Shown here piece by piece: positions 23,150 through 29,826 of a DNA stretch of 29,826 nucleotides. The DNA comes from Acidihalobacter_A sp037381185. GTDB lineage: Bacteria; Pseudomonadota; Gammaproteobacteria; DSM-5130; Acidihalobacteraceae. The DNA is taken from NCBI RefSeq assembly GCF_037381185.1, contig NZ_JARRQY010000039.1:1-29826 (forward strand), in the 5' to 3' direction. Each line of letters starts with the position of its first letter. The stretch's first letter is position 1. The notes below the pieces were generated by a model, which was given only the letters and a program-made list of their open reading frames with translations, made no database searches and was not told the DNA's origin. A program made the position numbers and the translations under genes.

Positions 23150-25158
23150 AGAGTCACCAACCAGAGCAGCAGGAGCAGCGTGCCCAGGGTCCAGCCGAGG
23201 TATACGCGCAGGCTGCCCGCCTGCAGGCGGGTGACCAGACGCGTCAGGCGGTCGAGCCAGCGCGCGAGTGGTGCGTAGAACAATGCCCAGCTGCGGTCTG
23301 CGATCCGCAGGCGGTAGCGCACGGTGGTCTCGCCGCTCGGCTCGACGCTCTCGTCGATGTGCAGCAGCGGCGTGAACACACGGCGCAGCGGCTGGGCGAA
23401 GGCGGTGGCGGTGTATTGCATGTGCGCGTTCGGCGGCGCGAAGCCGCAGTCCCAGGCGTCGCTGCGCCGGATGCGGCGCACCGCGCCGCGCCTGACGGCG
23501 ACGGCCGCCAGTGCCGAGAGCAGCAGCAGCGCGATCAGCACGACGGGAGCGCTGTAGCTCGCGGTGGCCGGCGCGATCGGCGTGAGCCACAGCCAGCCCT
23601 GCGCGCCGACCTGCGGCAGTTGGGTGCCGAGCAGCTCATGCGGGACTTTTTCGATCCAGGCGATGATCGTGGTAGGGAATACGCCGGCGGCCACGCACAG
23701 TGCGGCGAGCAGACCCTGTCCGATGCGCATGCTCAGCGGTACCTGGCGGGCACGACGCACGTGGCGGGTGCGCGCCTGACCGAGGAAGGCCGTGCCGTAG
23801 GCCTTGACGAAGGCTGCTGCGGCCAGCGCCGCGCTGAGCGCCAGCACCGCAGCGGCGACCGGAATGAGCGTGCGCAGCAGCCCGCTCTCCAGTTGCCAGG
23901 TCTGCAGCGCGGCCTGGAAGGTAAGCCATTCCGAAACGAAGCCGTTGAGCGGCGGCAGGCCGGCGATGGCCAGGCTGCCGACGAGGAAGAAGCTGCCCGT
24001 CCACGGCATGCGCCGCAGCAGCCCGCCCATCTGGTCGAGGTCACGTTCGTGCGCGCTGTGCAGGATGGCGCCGGCGCCCATGAACAGCAGCCCTTTGAAC
24101 AGGGCGTGGTTGAGCGCGTGGTAGAGCGCGGCGACCAGCGCCAGCGTGCCGAGCAGGCGGTGGCCGGTGCCGAGGAAGATCAGTGCGAGGCCGATGCCGA
24201 TGAACACGATGCCCAGGTTCTCCACCGAGGAGTAGGCGAGCAGGCGCTTGAGGTCGCTCTGCATCAGCGCCAACAGTACGCCGATCAGCGCCGAGGCGCA
24301 GCCGATCAGCAGCACGCCGACCCCCCACTGCCAGTGCGTCTGCCCCAGCAGGTCGAAGACGAAACGCAGAAAGCCGTAGACCGCCACCTTGAGCATGGCA
24401 CCGGACATCAGCGCGGAGATGTGCGAGGGCGCGGCGGGATGCGCCTCGGGCAGCCAGGCGTGCAGCGGTACCAGGCCGGCTTTCATGCCGAAGCCGGCGA
24501 AGGCCAGGGAGAAGGCCACGCTGGCCCACAGGAACGACGGATGTGCGGCGCGCAGAGCGTCGAAGCCGAAACCGCCGCCGAAGTTAGCCAGCACGCCGAA
24601 GGCCAGCAGGATGCACAGCCCGCCGATGTGGCCCATGAGCAGGTAGAGGAAGGCGGCGCGGCGGTTGCTGGCGTTGTCGTGCTGGAAGGCGACGAGGAAG
24701 TAGCTCGCCAGGGTCATCAGCTCCCAGGCGACCATGAACATGAAGGCGCCGTCGGCCAGTACCACCAGGAGCATGCCGAGCAAAAAGAGGCCGGAGAAAA
24801 AGCCCAGCGCGGATAGCGGGTCGCGGCCGCGCTCGAAATCGCGTACATAGCCCATGCCGTAGATGCCGACGGCTAGCGTCAGGGCGCCGATCAGGCTGAG
24901 GAAGAAGCCGGCAAGAGCATCCACGTGCAAACGCCAGGGATGCCAGGGCAGGCCGAGCGGCAACTGCACGGTGGCGCTTTCGCCGCTCGCCAGCACCATC
25001 ATCCCGCAGACCAGTGCGCTCAGCCCGGCCAGGGCGAACAGCGGCAGTGCCAGCCGACGCAGCAGGCCGGGGCGTTGCGCAGTGGCCGGCAAGCTCGCCA
25101 AGGACGAGGCGAGTGCCAGTCCTAGCGAAGCCGTTGCCGATGTCCATACCGCGTCCAT
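23146..25158 (-). CDS. hyfB: HyfB-like antiporter-type membrane subunit
   Basis: A 670-residue NuoL/NuoN-like membrane protein with about 15 or more helices. The antiporter signature appears as HAWLPEAHPAAPSHISALMS, with a conserved glutamate in VAWELMTLASYFL and lysines in later helices (GAMLKVAVYGF, SDLKRLLAYSS). It belongs to the proton/sodium-translocating superfamily shared with Mrp antiporters. The ATG at 25158 lies seven bases after the regulator stop, so it is co-transcribed with it. The longer frame upstream overlaps the regulator gene and is not used. It is the first structural gene of the six-gene complex. Confidence 0.94.
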   Translation of the reverse strand: MDAVWTSATASLGLALASSLASLPATAQRPGLLRRLALPLFALAGLSALVCGMMVLASGESATVQLPLGLPWHPWRLHVDALAGFFLSLIGALTLAVGIYGMGYVRDFERGRDPLSALGFFSGLFLLGMLLVVLADGAFMFMVAWELMTLASYFLVAFQHDNASNRRAAFLYLLMGHIGGLCILLAFGVLANFGGGFGFDALRAAHPSFLWASVAFSLAFAGFGMKAGLVPLHAWLPEAHPAAPSHISALMSGAMLKVAVYGFLRFVFDLLGQTHWQWGVGVLLIGCASALIGVLLALMQSDLKRLLAYSSVENLGIVFIGIGLALIFLGTGHRLLGTLALVAALYHALNHALFKGLLFMGAGAILHSAHERDLDQMGGLLRRMPWTGSFFLVGSLAIAGLPPLNGFVSEWLTFQAALQTWQLESGLLRTLIPVAAAVLALSAALAAAAFVKAYGTAFLGQARTRHVRRARQVPLSMRIGQGLLAALCVAAGVFPTTIIAWIEKVPHELLGTQLPQVGAQGWLWLTPIAPATASYSAPVVLIALLLLSALAAVAVRRGAVRRIRRSDAWDCGFAPPNAHMQYTATAFAQPLRRVFTPLLHIDESVEPSGETTVRYRLRIADRSWALFYAPLARWLDRLTRLVTRLQAGSLRVYLGWTLGTLLLLLWLVTL

Positions 25159-25165
25159 AATCGTT

Positions 25166-25441
25166 TCAGGCGTTAGCCTCGCCGTTGTCGGAGGCGGGTG
25201 CCTTGAGGCGGACGCCGCGTCCGCCTGCGGTGCTGCTGGCGCCTTCGCCGAGCAGTTCCAAGCCGGCGCGGTCCAGTGCATCCACCACCCGCACCAGCGA
25301 TTCGACGTTGCCGCGGACCTGACCTTCGCTGCCTTCCATGCGCTGGATGGTGGGCAGGGACAATCCCGCAGCTTCGGCAAGCTGCCGCTGGTCGATTCCG
25401 AGCAGCGCGCGGGCGGCTCGCATTTGGCTGGCGGTGATCAT
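25166..25441 (-). CDS. Small XRE-family regulator leading the Ehr operon
   Basis: A 91-residue helix-turn-helix protein. The N-terminal pattern ITASQMRAARALLGIDQRQL, followed by AEAAGLSLPTIQRME, is a typical XRE DNA-binding domain (about residues 3-60). The C-terminal ~30 residues are low complexity. It is the first gene of the operon, with hyfB seven bases downstream. The ATG at 25441 is about 35 bp downstream of a promoter covered by a perfect 7-bp inverted repeat, so autoregulation of the whole operon is likely (inference). It has no toxin-like partner, so I read it as a dedicated regulator rather than an antitoxin. Confidence 0.87.
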   Translation of the reverse strand: MITASQMRAARALLGIDQRQLAEAAGLSLPTIQRMEGSEGQVRGNVESLVRVVDALDRAGLELLGEGASSTAGGRGVRLKAPASDNGEANA

Positions 25442-25473
25442 TGCGGTGCGTAATCGGATATTTTGAAAAATTA

Positions 25474-25502
25474 ATTATGGAATTCCGTAAATCCATAATC
25501 AA
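25474..25502 (-). promoter_or_regulatory. Promoter with overlapping palindromic operator of the XRE-hyf operon
   Basis: On the minus strand, TTGATT (plus-strand 25497-25502) and CATAAT (25474-25479) are spaced 17 bp apart, a good sigma-70 promoter match. The inverted repeat TTATGGA (25475-25481) and TCCATAA (25492-25498) spans exactly this promoter. Binding by the dimeric XRE protein would block RNA polymerase. This is predicted from sequence only. Confidence 0.68.
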
Positions 25503-25610
25503 GTATCAAACATCACTATTGATATTTTAAGCTGTATTAGGGCGGTCTTATGTTGAGGCGATCGAGGTTTGGTGCCAATCTCTGGCCGAATTGGAGATGG
25601 GGAGACGACG

Positions 25611-26015
25611 ATGCTTGAGGGAGGCTGTCACTGCGGCTCATGCCGCTACGCGATAGACCTGGAGGCGCTGGCAGACGTTGCCGTCTGTCACTGTTCGATA
25701 TGCCGCCGCACCACGGGGGGCACGCATGTGACCTGGGCAACAGTGCCCGTTGGGGCTTTTCGCTGGACTGCGGGCGAAGCGCGCCGCTACAGCGCATTGG
25801 CAGGCAGCGATCGCTATTTCTGTTCGGATTGCGGCGCGCAGTTGGCGCTTTGGACGGCGCTTTCGCCGGACACGATAGACGTCAGCGTGAGCACGCTGGA
25901 TGATGCCGACCATTATCCGCCGGATCGGCATATTTGGGTCGGAAGTCGTCTGGCCTGGGTAACGCTGGATGATGGTTTGGCGCAGGAGGACGAGGAAATC
26001 TACCCGGACGCCTGA
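25611..26015 (+). CDS. GFA/CENP-V-fold family zinc protein
   Basis: A 134-residue member of the GFA family (named after glutathione-dependent formaldehyde-activating enzyme). Zinc-binding cysteines appear in the expected order: GGCHCGSC near residues 4-11, CHCSICRR near 27-34 and FCSDCGAQLA near 72-81. Most members of this large family have no proven activity, so glutathione-formaldehyde chemistry should not be assumed. The ATG at 25611 lies after GGAGACG and gives the standard MLEGGCHCGSC start; the frame extends 14 codons upstream without family support. It is divergent from the XRE-hyf operon. Confidence 0.92.
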   Translation: MLEGGCHCGSCRYAIDLEALADVAVCHCSICRRTTGGTHVTWATVPVGAFRWTAGEARRYSALAGSDRYFCSDCGAQLALWTALSPDTIDVSVSTLDDADHYPPDRHIWVGSRLAWVTLDDGLAQEDEEIYPDA

Positions 26016-26036
26016 CGGGCGAGGCTAATTAGAACG

Positions 26037-26060
26037 AAAACGGCGGCCCGAAGGCCGCCG
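26037..26060 (-). terminator. Intrinsic terminator of the PEP-CTERM gene
   Basis: CGGCGGCC (26041-26048) and GGCCGCCG (26053-26060) form an 8-bp GC stem with loop CGAA. On the minus strand it is followed by TTTTCGTT. It lies 30 bp after the minus-strand stop codon, and could also weakly stop plus-strand reading from the GFA gene. Confidence 0.8.
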
Positions 26061-26090
26061 CCGAAGCGTAAAGCGATCCGACACTCGGGA

Positions 26091-26843
26091 TCAGAGCATG
26101 CGCCGACGCAGCGCCACAAAGCCGACCAGTGTCATCAGACCGAAGCCCAGCATGCCCAGCGAGGACGGTTCGGGCACGTCGCCACCGTGAATCTCGCGAT
26201 ACAGCTTCTGGTAGACGGCGTTCTGGAAGTCGGAGAAGCTGTTTGCAGCGATCAGGAACGCCCCCGTTCCGCCAACGATGTTGTTTTGATACCAGGTGGT
26301 GAGGCCGGTACTGCCGATAGGTAGGCCGTTGATCGTGTCCACACCGGCAGTCAGCGCGTTGTTGCGCGCCGCCGCGGTGTCGGTTCCATCGTTTTGAGTG
26401 CCGTCACCTGACACGTCGATGACCCAGCGGCTGCCCTCGTAGCCGTTGTTGCTGAACAGCGGCACAGCGTAGTTGACGGCGCTGCCCGGTGCGGTTTGGC
26501 CGGAGAAGGCGCGGCTGGTCGAGGAGATGGCCGAGGCAAAAGCGCTCGAACTGGTCGCATCCGTGATCTGGCTCCAGCCCACGAGCTGAGACTGCTGACT
26601 AGCGCCTGACCACTCGACATAGGTAACGGCGATCCCGCCCGGCAGTCCCGCGATCAGGTTCTGGATGGTTGCGTTGTTGAAGGCATTGATGTAGCCCGTT
26701 TTCTGCAGGTTGTACTCGGTGCTGCTCACGCTGCCCGAGACATCGACCAGCAGTGCGAGTTCGAGGTCGACCGGTACGGCGCGCGCAGCGTTGGCGGCGA
26801 CGAGTGCAAATGCGGCAATTGCAATAAGAAGTATGCGTTTCAT
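26091..26843 (-). CDS. PEP-CTERM protein with DUF1194 von Willebrand-like domain
   Basis: A 250-residue exported protein. A signal peptide (about 1-22) is followed by a DUF1194 domain, a von Willebrand factor A-like fold, with the MIDAS metal-site segment ALLVDVSGSVS (about 31-41) and a later WVIDVSGDGTQND (about 140-152). The C-terminus is a PEP-CTERM sorting signal: PEPSSLGMLGFG, a hydrophobic helix and a terminal Arg cluster (RRRML). Such proteins are processed by exosortase and delivered to the envelope or extracellular matrix, often with exopolysaccharide. No exosortase gene lies in this window. A terminator follows 30 bp after the stop. Confidence 0.93.
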   Translation of the reverse strand: MKRILLIAIAAFALVAANAARAVPVDLELALLVDVSGSVSSTEYNLQKTGYINAFNNATIQNLIAGLPGGIAVTYVEWSGASQQSQLVGWSQITDATSSSAFASAISSTSRAFSGQTAPGSAVNYAVPLFSNNGYEGSRWVIDVSGDGTQNDGTDTAAARNNALTAGVDTINGLPIGSTGLTTWYQNNIVGGTGAFLIAANSFSDFQNAVYQKLYREIHGGDVPEPSSLGMLGFGLMTLVGFVALRRRML

Positions 26844-27179
26844 GTGGAGGCCCCCCCAATTCAGGCCGGACTACAGAAAAGTCTCTATTACGTTATGTGC
26901 GGAGATCATCGTGGATCGCCTGTATGGAGAGTAAGCATATTGCGAGCCAGGCATGAGGGATGGAATTTAATTTAATTAAAAATCAATTAGTTATAATTTT
27001 TATCGAGCATGAGAGTAAAGTCTTGCTGTCGAATTATTACGATATTGTAAGTTTTATCGACGGGATAACTATAGACAAGCGTATCCGCCTCCTTCCCGCG
27101 CGGCGGATACGGTGAGGCTTTTCTCCCCACGAAGGGCAGTTTGAGGATCGGGCAGTCGCTGTTCGAGTGCGGTCGCGGG
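26844..27179. other. Intergenic region with AT-rich block and hairpin
   Basis: No gene is supported here. An AT-rich stretch at about 26964-27003 may hold minus-strand promoter elements for the PEP-CTERM gene. A 9-bp inverted repeat, GTATCCGCC (27081-27089) with GGCGGATAC (27102-27110), lies about 70 bp after the epimerase stop. It lacks a T tract on the minus strand and is a weak terminator candidate at most. Confidence 0.5.
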
Positions 27180-28376
27180 TCAGTCCGATGTTTGACGGTC
27201 CAGCAGACCAAGCACTTCGTAACAGGCGCCCATGGTGTGGTAGTCGACTTTACCCGCCGGACTCTTCTCGTCGCTGTACTTGCTGTTGTCGCGCCGCAAA
27301 ATGCGATACCAGGCGCCGTATTCGTGGTCGACGAAGTGCGCCCAAGCGTAGTTCCAGATGCGGTCATACCAGTCCCAGTAGCGTACGTCGCCGCTGCGCG
27401 TCGCGAGCACAGCGGCGGCAGTCAGCGACTCGGCCTGAACCCAGAAATATTTGTCGTCGTCGCAGATGGAACCGTCGGGTGCGAAGCCGTAACAAATACC
27501 GCCGTACTCGGGGTCCCAGGCTCGGGCGAGTGCGGTATCGAACAGATGCTGTGCGGTCGGCAGTTGCCAATCGCGCGGCGCGTGTCGCTCCAGGATCAGC
27601 AGCAGTTTGGCCCATTCGGTTTGGTGTCCGGGCTGGAAACCCCATGGTCTGAACAGGTGTTTGGGGTTGTCGAGGTTGTAGTCCCAATCGGGTTCCCAGT
27701 TCGTGTTGTAGTGTTCCCAGACCAGACCGCCGGCCTTGGCGGCCTGACGGCGCGTCATGTGGTCGGCGACGCTCAGCGCGCGGTCTAGGTAGAGCTGTTC
27801 GCCGCTGGTCTCGTAGGCGGTCAGCAGCGCTTCGCACATGTGCATATTGGCGTTCTGTCCGCGGTAGGCTGTGAAGCACCAGGAGGCGTCGGCCTCGTCC
27901 CGGTAGAGGCCGGCGTCGGCGTCCCAGAAGCGCGTTTCCAACAGATCACGGGTTTCGTCCATCCAGGGCCGGGCTTCGGCGATGCCCGCACGCACGGCGC
28001 TGGCGTAGGCCAGAAGCACGAAAGCCAGGCCGTAGGCGTGGTTGGTCCGGTCGTTCGGCTCGCCGTCGAGTAGCGTCCAGGCATAGCCGCCGGTGTCGGA
28101 GTCGCGGTGCACGTCGCGCAGGTAGGCGAGGCCGTGGCACGCCGCGTCGAGGTAGGCGGGATCGCCGAAACGGAGCGCGGCCATGGCATAGTTGAAGACG
28201 AAGCGTGTACTGCTGACCAGGTGCCGATGATGACGGTCGTAAATTTCGCCGTCGTCACGGAAATACTGGAAGTAGCCGCCGGCCGGGTCGATACAGCGTG
28301 GATGATAGAAGGCCATGGTCTTGCGCACGTGTTCCAGCAGGAACTCGGAGGAGCGGAAGTCGGGGGCGTCGCTCAT
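27180..28376 (-). CDS. AGE-family sugar epimerase/isomerase
   Basis: A 398-residue cytosolic enzyme of the N-acylglucosamine 2-epimerase family, an (alpha/alpha)6 barrel. Family members interconvert hexoses or N-acetylhexosamines, for example mannose isomerase, YihS, cellobiose 2-epimerase and GlcNAc 2-epimerase. Conserved segments holding catalytic histidines are visible: NANMHMCEALLTAYE, QPGHQTEWAKLLLIL and KVDYHTMGACYEV, plus TRFVFNYAMA and NHAYGLAFVLLAYA. The substrate is not decided by sequence; the length (about 400) and motifs favour a mannose-isomerase or AGE-like activity. I chose the ATG at 28376 (MSDAPDF) over an upstream in-frame ATG at 28433. It is divergent from comF. Confidence 0.9.
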   Translation of the reverse strand: MSDAPDFRSSEFLLEHVRKTMAFYHPRCIDPAGGYFQYFRDDGEIYDRHHRHLVSSTRFVFNYAMAALRFGDPAYLDAACHGLAYLRDVHRDSDTGGYAWTLLDGEPNDRTNHAYGLAFVLLAYASAVRAGIAEARPWMDETRDLLETRFWDADAGLYRDEADASWCFTAYRGQNANMHMCEALLTAYETSGEQLYLDRALSVADHMTRRQAAKAGGLVWEHYNTNWEPDWDYNLDNPKHLFRPWGFQPGHQTEWAKLLLILERHAPRDWQLPTAQHLFDTALARAWDPEYGGICYGFAPDGSICDDDKYFWVQAESLTAAAVLATRSGDVRYWDWYDRIWNYAWAHFVDHEYGAWYRILRRDNSKYSDEKSPAGKVDYHTMGACYEVLGLLDRQTSD

Positions 28377-28486
28377 GTCGTAGCCTGTGGATGTTGGATC
28401 GGAAACTGGCGGGCTGTGCCGGACCAATAGCATAGTCTACATGGCCCTATGCCCGTGCTGTGCTGTGCTGTGCTGGGGGATTCTAG

Positions 28487-29212
28487 ATGCGAACCATGGT
28501 TTATCCTCGACTGTTGCGACAACTGCTGGACGCCGTGTATCCGAGGGCTTGCGTGCTTTGCGGTGCTTCCGGCGCGCAGGGTCGTGATCTGTGTGCGGCT
28601 TGTGCGGCAGAGCTGCCGCACGTGGCCTGCGCCTGCAGCCGCTGCGGGCGACCGCTGATCCGTTCGGGCGGGAACGTCTGTGGGCGCTGCCTCAGGAAAC
28701 CGCCGCCCTATGCCGATGTGTTCGCGCCGTTGCGTTATGCCGAGCCGGTGGATCGCCTGATTGCGGAATATAAATTCCGTGGTCGGCTGACGCATGCGGC
28801 GTTGTTTTCCGCCTTGCTGATAGAGGCGGCCGAAGCGTCGGAGCGCCGTCCGCCCGAACTGTTGCTGCCGGTGCCGCTGCATCGCTCGCGCCTGCGTGAG
28901 CGCGGCTACAACCAGGCCCTGGAACTGGCGCGTCCGCTGGCCCGTCATTGGGGAGTACGGGTGGACGCGTTCGCGCTGACGCGCGTGCGTGCCACCGCTG
29001 CGCAGATGCAGCTGCCGGCCAAGCAGCGGCTGAAAAACGTGCGCGGAGCGTTTGCTTTGCGCGAGGGTGTCCGCCTGCCGGAGTCGGTGGCCGTGATCGA
29101 CGATGTGATGACCACTGGAGCGACCGTGTCCGAGATCGCCAAGTTGTTGCGCCGGGCTGGGGTGAAGCGGGTTGAGGTGTGGGCGGTGGCTAGGGCTGGG
29201 GTTGGACGCTAG
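28487..29212 (+). CDS. comF: ComF-family phosphoribosyltransferase-like protein
   Basis: A 241-residue ComF/GntX-type protein. The N-terminal zinc-ribbon has paired cysteines: CVLCG near 22-26, CAACA near 38-42, CACSRCG and CGRC near 66-69. The C-terminal type I phosphoribosyltransferase domain has the PRPP loop VAVIDDVMTTGATVSE (about 203-218) and the preceding LRERGYNQALELA. ComF is needed for DNA uptake during transformation in several bacteria. The GntX relatives are named for gluconate use, and the exact reaction is unknown. The ATG at 28487 is the first suitable start; the ribosome site is weak. The gene ends next to palindromic repeat B. Confidence 0.93.
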   Translation: MRTMVYPRLLRQLLDAVYPRACVLCGASGAQGRDLCAACAAELPHVACACSRCGRPLIRSGGNVCGRCLRKPPPYADVFAPLRYAEPVDRLIAEYKFRGRLTHAALFSALLIEAAEASERRPPELLLPVPLHRSRLRERGYNQALELARPLARHWGVRVDAFALTRVRATAAQMQLPAKQRLKNVRGAFALREGVRLPESVAVIDDVMTTGATVSEIAKLLRRAGVKRVEVWAVARAGVGR

Positions 29213-29229
29213 CGGGTGTGGCGCGAGGA

Positions 29230-29826
29230 GCAGCGTTTTCTTCTGGTGGCTAGGATCTGCTTCGTGCGCGATTCGAGGTATGTCGTTTCTGTTGGTGACT
29301 CGGTGGGAGTTTTTCCTGTTTTTGGCGCTGAGGCACGTTTCGTGCGCGAATCAGCGTTAGGTAGTGCTGGTCTTACGTGAGTGACGCGCCCGAGTACCTT
29401 TCTTTGCACGCCCAAAGAAAGGTACGAAAGAAAGGCACCCGAAAGGCCTTGTCCCTACGGGCAGACCTCGAGCGCACACCCCGTCGCGGGGCGCCGCAGG
29501 CACTTGCCATCCTGGCAAAGCCTGCTCGGGCGGCATCCCTGCCGCCCGACCCCGCGCCGGGGCGCACGCTCGAGGCAAGGCCAAACGGGAAGCGGGGAGT
29601 CAAAACAGAACGTATCCCAAACGCTTGATCTGCTATCAAACTGACTCAGAACGATTCAGCTTCGGACTCGCCCGGTTTTGACGTTTAGTCCCCCCTGATC
29701 GCTTGCTTCGCGAACGTGCGCCTGGGCGGGGATGGCCGGCAGGACGCCGGCCAAGCAGCCTTTCGCCTGGACGGCGAATGACTGCGGGCCCCGTTCAGGG
29801 GTGCGTTCGCGAGGTTGCCCGTAGGG
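29230..29826. repeat. Palindromic dispersed repeat, copy B (cut by window end)
   Basis: Same family and orientation as copy A. Shared blocks include GTGACGCGCCCGAG at 29381, GGCACCCGAAAGGCCTTGTC at about 29435 and, in the second arm, GTGCGCCTGGGCGGGGATGG at about 29717. Hairpins recur with altered stems: 29395-29424 (TACCTTTCTTTG paired with CAAAGAAAGGTA), 29479-29491, 29503-29519 and 29527-29548 (CGGGCGGC stem). The extra leader at 29240-29370 matches the minus strand of copy C. The right end of the second arm lies outside the window. Confidence 0.85.

Noticed and set aside
22978..24816. 612-codon plus-strand open frame opposite hyfB and hyfC
   Set aside because: Antisense shadow in high-GC DNA; the membrane-protein frames on the other strand have clear family motifs.
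18476..25158. Reading the operon as a true [NiFe]-hydrogenase or formate hydrogenlyase
   Set aside because: The large subunit lacks all four Ni-Fe cysteines, and there is no maturation peptidase, formate dehydrogenase or hyp gene here.
25166..25441. XRE protein as the antitoxin of a toxin-antitoxin pair
   Set aside because: The adjacent gene is the 670-residue HyfB membrane subunit. No toxin-like gene is present on either side.

Overview
The window is high-GC bacterial chromosome, most likely from a gammaproteobacterium. The main evidence is the block radC ... coaBC-dut-algC-argB ... pyrE, a gene order typical of gammaproteobacteria. A sulfur-oxidising Ectothiorhodospiraceae/Acidihalobacter-type host is my guess from general character and was not tested.

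Layout. (1) 1-900: a gene-free stretch dominated by a ~710-bp imperfect palindromic repeat (copy A). A second copy (B) runs off the right end of the window, and a core-less derivative (C) lies at 9.65-9.84 kb. The repeat contains several hairpins whose stems differ between copies by compensating changes. (2) 1.0-8.3 kb: core metabolism. pyrE and a DUF4124 protein lie on the plus strand. The coaBC-dut-algC-argB operon is on the minus strand. A single-domain cyclic-nucleotide-binding protein, an apparently frameshifted YXWGXW-type lipoprotein and radC follow. (3) 8.3-12.0 kb: a secreted SGNH/GDSL hydrolase, then a two-gene unit of a Tat-exported beta-propeller protein and a membrane fatty acid hydroxylase/sterol desaturase. 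(4) 12.2-17.8 kb: a complete chromosomal integron. It has a divergent intI (frameshifted at its extreme C-terminus), a candidate attI with direct repeats, and seven gene cassettes, each closed by an attC site. The cassettes are AT-richer than the host and encode unfamiliar proteins. One is built from eleven octapeptide repeats plus four 21-residue repeats, two carry HEPN-like RN-x(3-4)-H motifs, and one is a small P-loop kinase-like protein. (5) 17.9-25.6 kb: a six-gene, tightly overlapping operon for a membrane complex related to hydrogenase-4 and complex I (HyfB-C-E-F-G-I type), led by a small XRE regulator. The large subunit has lost all four Ni-Fe cysteine ligands, so this is an energy-converting-hydrogenase-related (Ehr-type) complex rather than a hydrogenase. 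An inverted repeat sits exactly on the operon promoter. (6) 25.6-29.2 kb: a GFA/CENP-V-fold protein, a PEP-CTERM protein with a von Willebrand-like DUF1194 domain, an AGE-family sugar epimerase/isomerase and ComF.

How it works together. The left block supplies nucleotide, CoA, arginine and sugar-phosphate precursors. The Ehr operon should couple a redox reaction of unknown substrate to ion transport. The integron is an accessory island between two housekeeping regions. The best candidates for something undescribed are the octapeptide-repeat cassette protein, the palindromic repeat family with covarying hairpins, and the self-regulated Ehr operon without any ferredoxin-like subunit.
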